64,000 bases of DNA. Origin: Anaerolineae bacterium. GTDB taxonomy: Bacteria; Chloroflexota; Anaerolineae; Anaerolineales; Anaerolineaceae. The stretch lies in assembly GCA_013178185.1 (NCBI GenBank), contig JABLXC010000015.1:1-64000 (forward strand), read 5' to 3'. Of this stretch, positions 62,704 through 64,000 are shown one piece after another. The stretch's first letter is position 1. Every line of letters starts with the position of its first letter. The notes beneath the pieces are model-generated. The model saw only the letters and a list, made by a program, of their open reading frames with translations. It was not told the DNA's origin and did not search any database. The translations under genes and the position numbers were made by a program.

Positions 62704-63264
62704 ATGACTCAAATGGTTCTGCCAAACTCTGCTTTGGTTTTGGTCGCGGTGCTGCCGACGCGGCGCGATCTTGAAATTGCCAGGTTACTGGGTTGGTATC
62801 GCATCCCGATGCGTTCAGCGCCCAAAGTGGTGGATGTTGATTACCTGGCTTTTTACCAGACAGCCGCTTTTGGAAAAGATCACCGTTGGCAGATCGAACA
62901 GTATGCGGCAGTGAAAGGACATGAGCTGACAACCAGGGACGAATTGTTTCGGGAAGAGCGAGATCATCCCAGAGCAAAGGAAGAGTACTACAAAATCCAA
63001 CTGGGCGAGCTACAACCCCTGCCGCACCCAGTCCAGGCCGAACGATGGCGTCGCCTGACTTTTCTCTACACCACCGGAGGGCGACTGGCTTCTGCCCAGA
63101 CCTTACACGATTTGGTCGTGAACTCCGAAGAGCGCGAGGTCCTTTGGCGGGCGTTGCGCGAAAGGACCGGGCAAGCCGAAAAATACCAGGTAGACCAAAC
63201 GCTGTCGGAGATTCCGGAGGAGGCTTTGCTGGCATTTTTTCGTTTGATGCAGGATGGCTTGTAG
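62704..63264 (+). CDS. Conserved-looking protein of unknown function
   Basis: This is a 186-residue soluble protein without signal peptide or membrane helix. The core VDYLAFYQTAAFGKDHRWQIEQY, YYKIQLGELQPLPHPV, WRRLTFLYTTGGRL and an end rich in E, R and L can be seen. The spread of aromatic and charged residues looks like a real enzyme or nucleic-acid-binding domain, but I do not recognise it. There is no Shine-Dalgarno sequence; TATAAT at 62619-62624 may be a -10 element. ATG at 62713 is an alternative start. Confidence 0.6.
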   Translation: MTQMVLPNSALVLVAVLPTRRDLEIARLLGWYRIPMRSAPKVVDVDYLAFYQTAAFGKDHRWQIEQYAAVKGHELTTRDELFREERDHPRAKEEYYKIQLGELQPLPHPVQAERWRRLTFLYTTGGRLASAQTLHDLVVNSEEREVLWRALRERTGQAEKYQVDQTLSEIPEEALLAFFRLMQDGL

Positions 63265-63363
63265 CAATATCTTCTGTTTGGTTGTCTTTTGAGAAGACGG
63301 CTTGTTGTTGGTACAATCAAACCGGGTTATATTGCCCGGCTTCTTGGACTTGGAGGCGTTCAA

Positions 63364-63527
63364 ATGGCTCACTTCATCAACAAAAATGGAACGCTGATCA
63401 CAGCGACAGAGACATTTGCTGAGGATATTGTCATTTGGGATGCTCAAAAAAAGTGAAGTATGGCGTCGAGGTAGCCCAGCATCGAACGGACTATAACCGG
63501 CGTGAAACTTTCAAATATTCTCTCTAA
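63364..63527 (+). pseudogene. Decayed dihydropyrimidinase/hydantoinase-like gene (N- and possible C-terminal fragments)
   Basis: An ATG at 63364 with GGAGG seven bases upstream opens a 30-residue frame: MAHFINKNGTLITATETF, then AEDIVIWDAQKK and a stop at 63454-63456. This is the usual N-terminus of hydantoinases and dihydropyrimidinases (IKNGT-x-VTATDTF-x-ADI). In another frame, starting at 63453, the next 24 residues read VKYGVEVAQHRTDYNRRETF, which resembles the C-terminal H-x-x-x-DYN region of the same family. The middle of the gene seems lost. The first part is a confident match by eye; the second is tentative. Confidence 0.55.
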
Positions 63528-63537
63528 TTGAAACCTG

Positions 63538-64000
63538 ATGCTTGTCCTTTTACCCGTTTTCCTCCTCATTTTGACGCTGATTGCGCTCCTTGCCTTAATA
63601 CGCTTCAAGCAAGCGACCGGTCTTGTTTGGCTGATTTCCGTAACGGCTGCGATCCTTACCTGGGTTGTTATCCTTGTACAGCAATTCATCCAGCCAGCCC
63701 CGTTTTCTCTGACTGATTGGTATCTGGGAGAAGGGGCAACCACCAGCCTGATTTTCCGGCTGGATCAAAATTCCTGGCCTTATGCTTTTGGACTGGTCAG
63801 CCTGATTCTTGCGGTCATGATGACGGATGCTTCTCGCTTTGAGTTTCAGGCTGACCTTGAGGGATGGGTGGGTAGCCTGGTAGTTACGATTGGGGGGCTA
63901 CTGGCTGTGCTGGCAGAAACCCCGCTGGCATTAATTCTTGCCTGGACGATCATTGATGTATTTGAAATGATAATTGTTCTGCGAACTGTAGAACGTCAGG
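63538..64000 (+). CDS. Proton-translocating NADH dehydrogenase / Mrp antiporter-type subunit, N-terminal part
   Basis: An ATG at 63538 opens a frame without stop to the right edge (154 residues). It is highly hydrophobic with helices at about residues 2-22, 28-48, 76-96 and 108-145. FRLDQNSWPYAFGLVSLILAV and EGWVGSLVVTIGGLLAVLAETPLALILAWTIIDVFEM match the start of NuoL/NuoN/MrpD-like proton-channel subunits, though the usual glutamate and lysine sites are beyond the edge. Whether it belongs to complex I, a hydrogenase or an antiporter cannot be told. Confidence 0.65.
   Translation, partial: MLVLLPVFLLILTLIALLALIRFKQATGLVWLISVTAAILTWVVILVQQFIQPAPFSLTDWYLGEGATTSLIFRLDQNSWPYAFGLVSLILAVMMTDASRFEFQADLEGWVGSLVVTIGGLLAVLAETPLALILAWTIIDVFEMIIVLRTVERQ

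Overview
The window is a stretch of chromosome from a bacterium that I place in Chloroflexota, probably class Anaerolineae. This is an inference from gene content (multi-GAF SpoIIE phosphatase, NBR1-like/CAP lipoproteins, DUF6159 and DUF4332 proteins, a division-and-cell-wall cluster without murE), moderate GC, and the style of the lipoproteins; no rRNA is present to prove it.

Left edge (1-1370): the tail of a GH25 lysozyme gene converges on a tyrosine recombinase gene that sits just beyond the 3' end of tRNA-Pro(GGG). This is the layout of an integrated phage or island ending at a tRNA attachment site. A 14-bp perfect inverted repeat brackets the ribosome-binding site and start codon of the recombinase.

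1.5-15.7 kb: housekeeping and envelope genes. On the minus strand lie a rRNA-methyltransferase-like gene, proC, a DUF6159 membrane protein, a TPR protein, a LamG-like lipoprotein and mtaB. Then come a PatB-type C-S lyase, a YdcF/SanA protein, a cold-shock protein, a trypsin-like protease followed by a stand-alone copy of its N-terminal domain, two lipoproteins (one NBR1-like plus CAP), a YifB/ComM ATPase that looks leaderless, and a DUF4332 protein.

15.9-33.7 kb: an intact dcw cluster (mraZ, rsmH, ftsL, pbp2/ftsI, murF, mraY, murD, ftsW, murG, cvpA-like, murC, a 63-residue ORF, murB, ddl, ftsQ, ftsA, ftsZ), very tightly packed. It starts from a consensus promoter followed by four MraZ boxes at exact 10-bp period and ends at a strong terminator. 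murE is missing.

33.8-45 kb: a small dimeric alpha-beta barrel protein, a PAP2 phosphatase, tRNA-Leu(CAG), an FtsB/DivIC-like gene, a partner-switching module (STAS antagonist, HATPase anti-sigma kinase, six-GAF SpoIIE phosphatase read in frame into a HAD phosphatase across an A8 tract), pantothenate genes panB-panE-panC, and UDP-glucose dehydrogenase.

45-63.5 kb: folD, then a nucleobase/nucleoside catabolism island: 8-oxoguanine-deaminase-like amidohydrolase, adenine deaminase, GntR/UTRA regulator, a large membrane protein, carbamate kinase, and a complete BMP-type nucleoside ABC transporter. These could import purine nucleosides, deaminate the bases, and recover ATP from carbamoyl phosphate. 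Threonine synthase, a GT2 glycosyltransferase, a TrpB-like PLP enzyme, an unknown gene and a decayed hydantoinase remnant follow. The right edge holds the start of a proton-translocating NuoL/MrpD-like subunit.

No CRISPR array, rRNA operon or recognisable transposase was seen.
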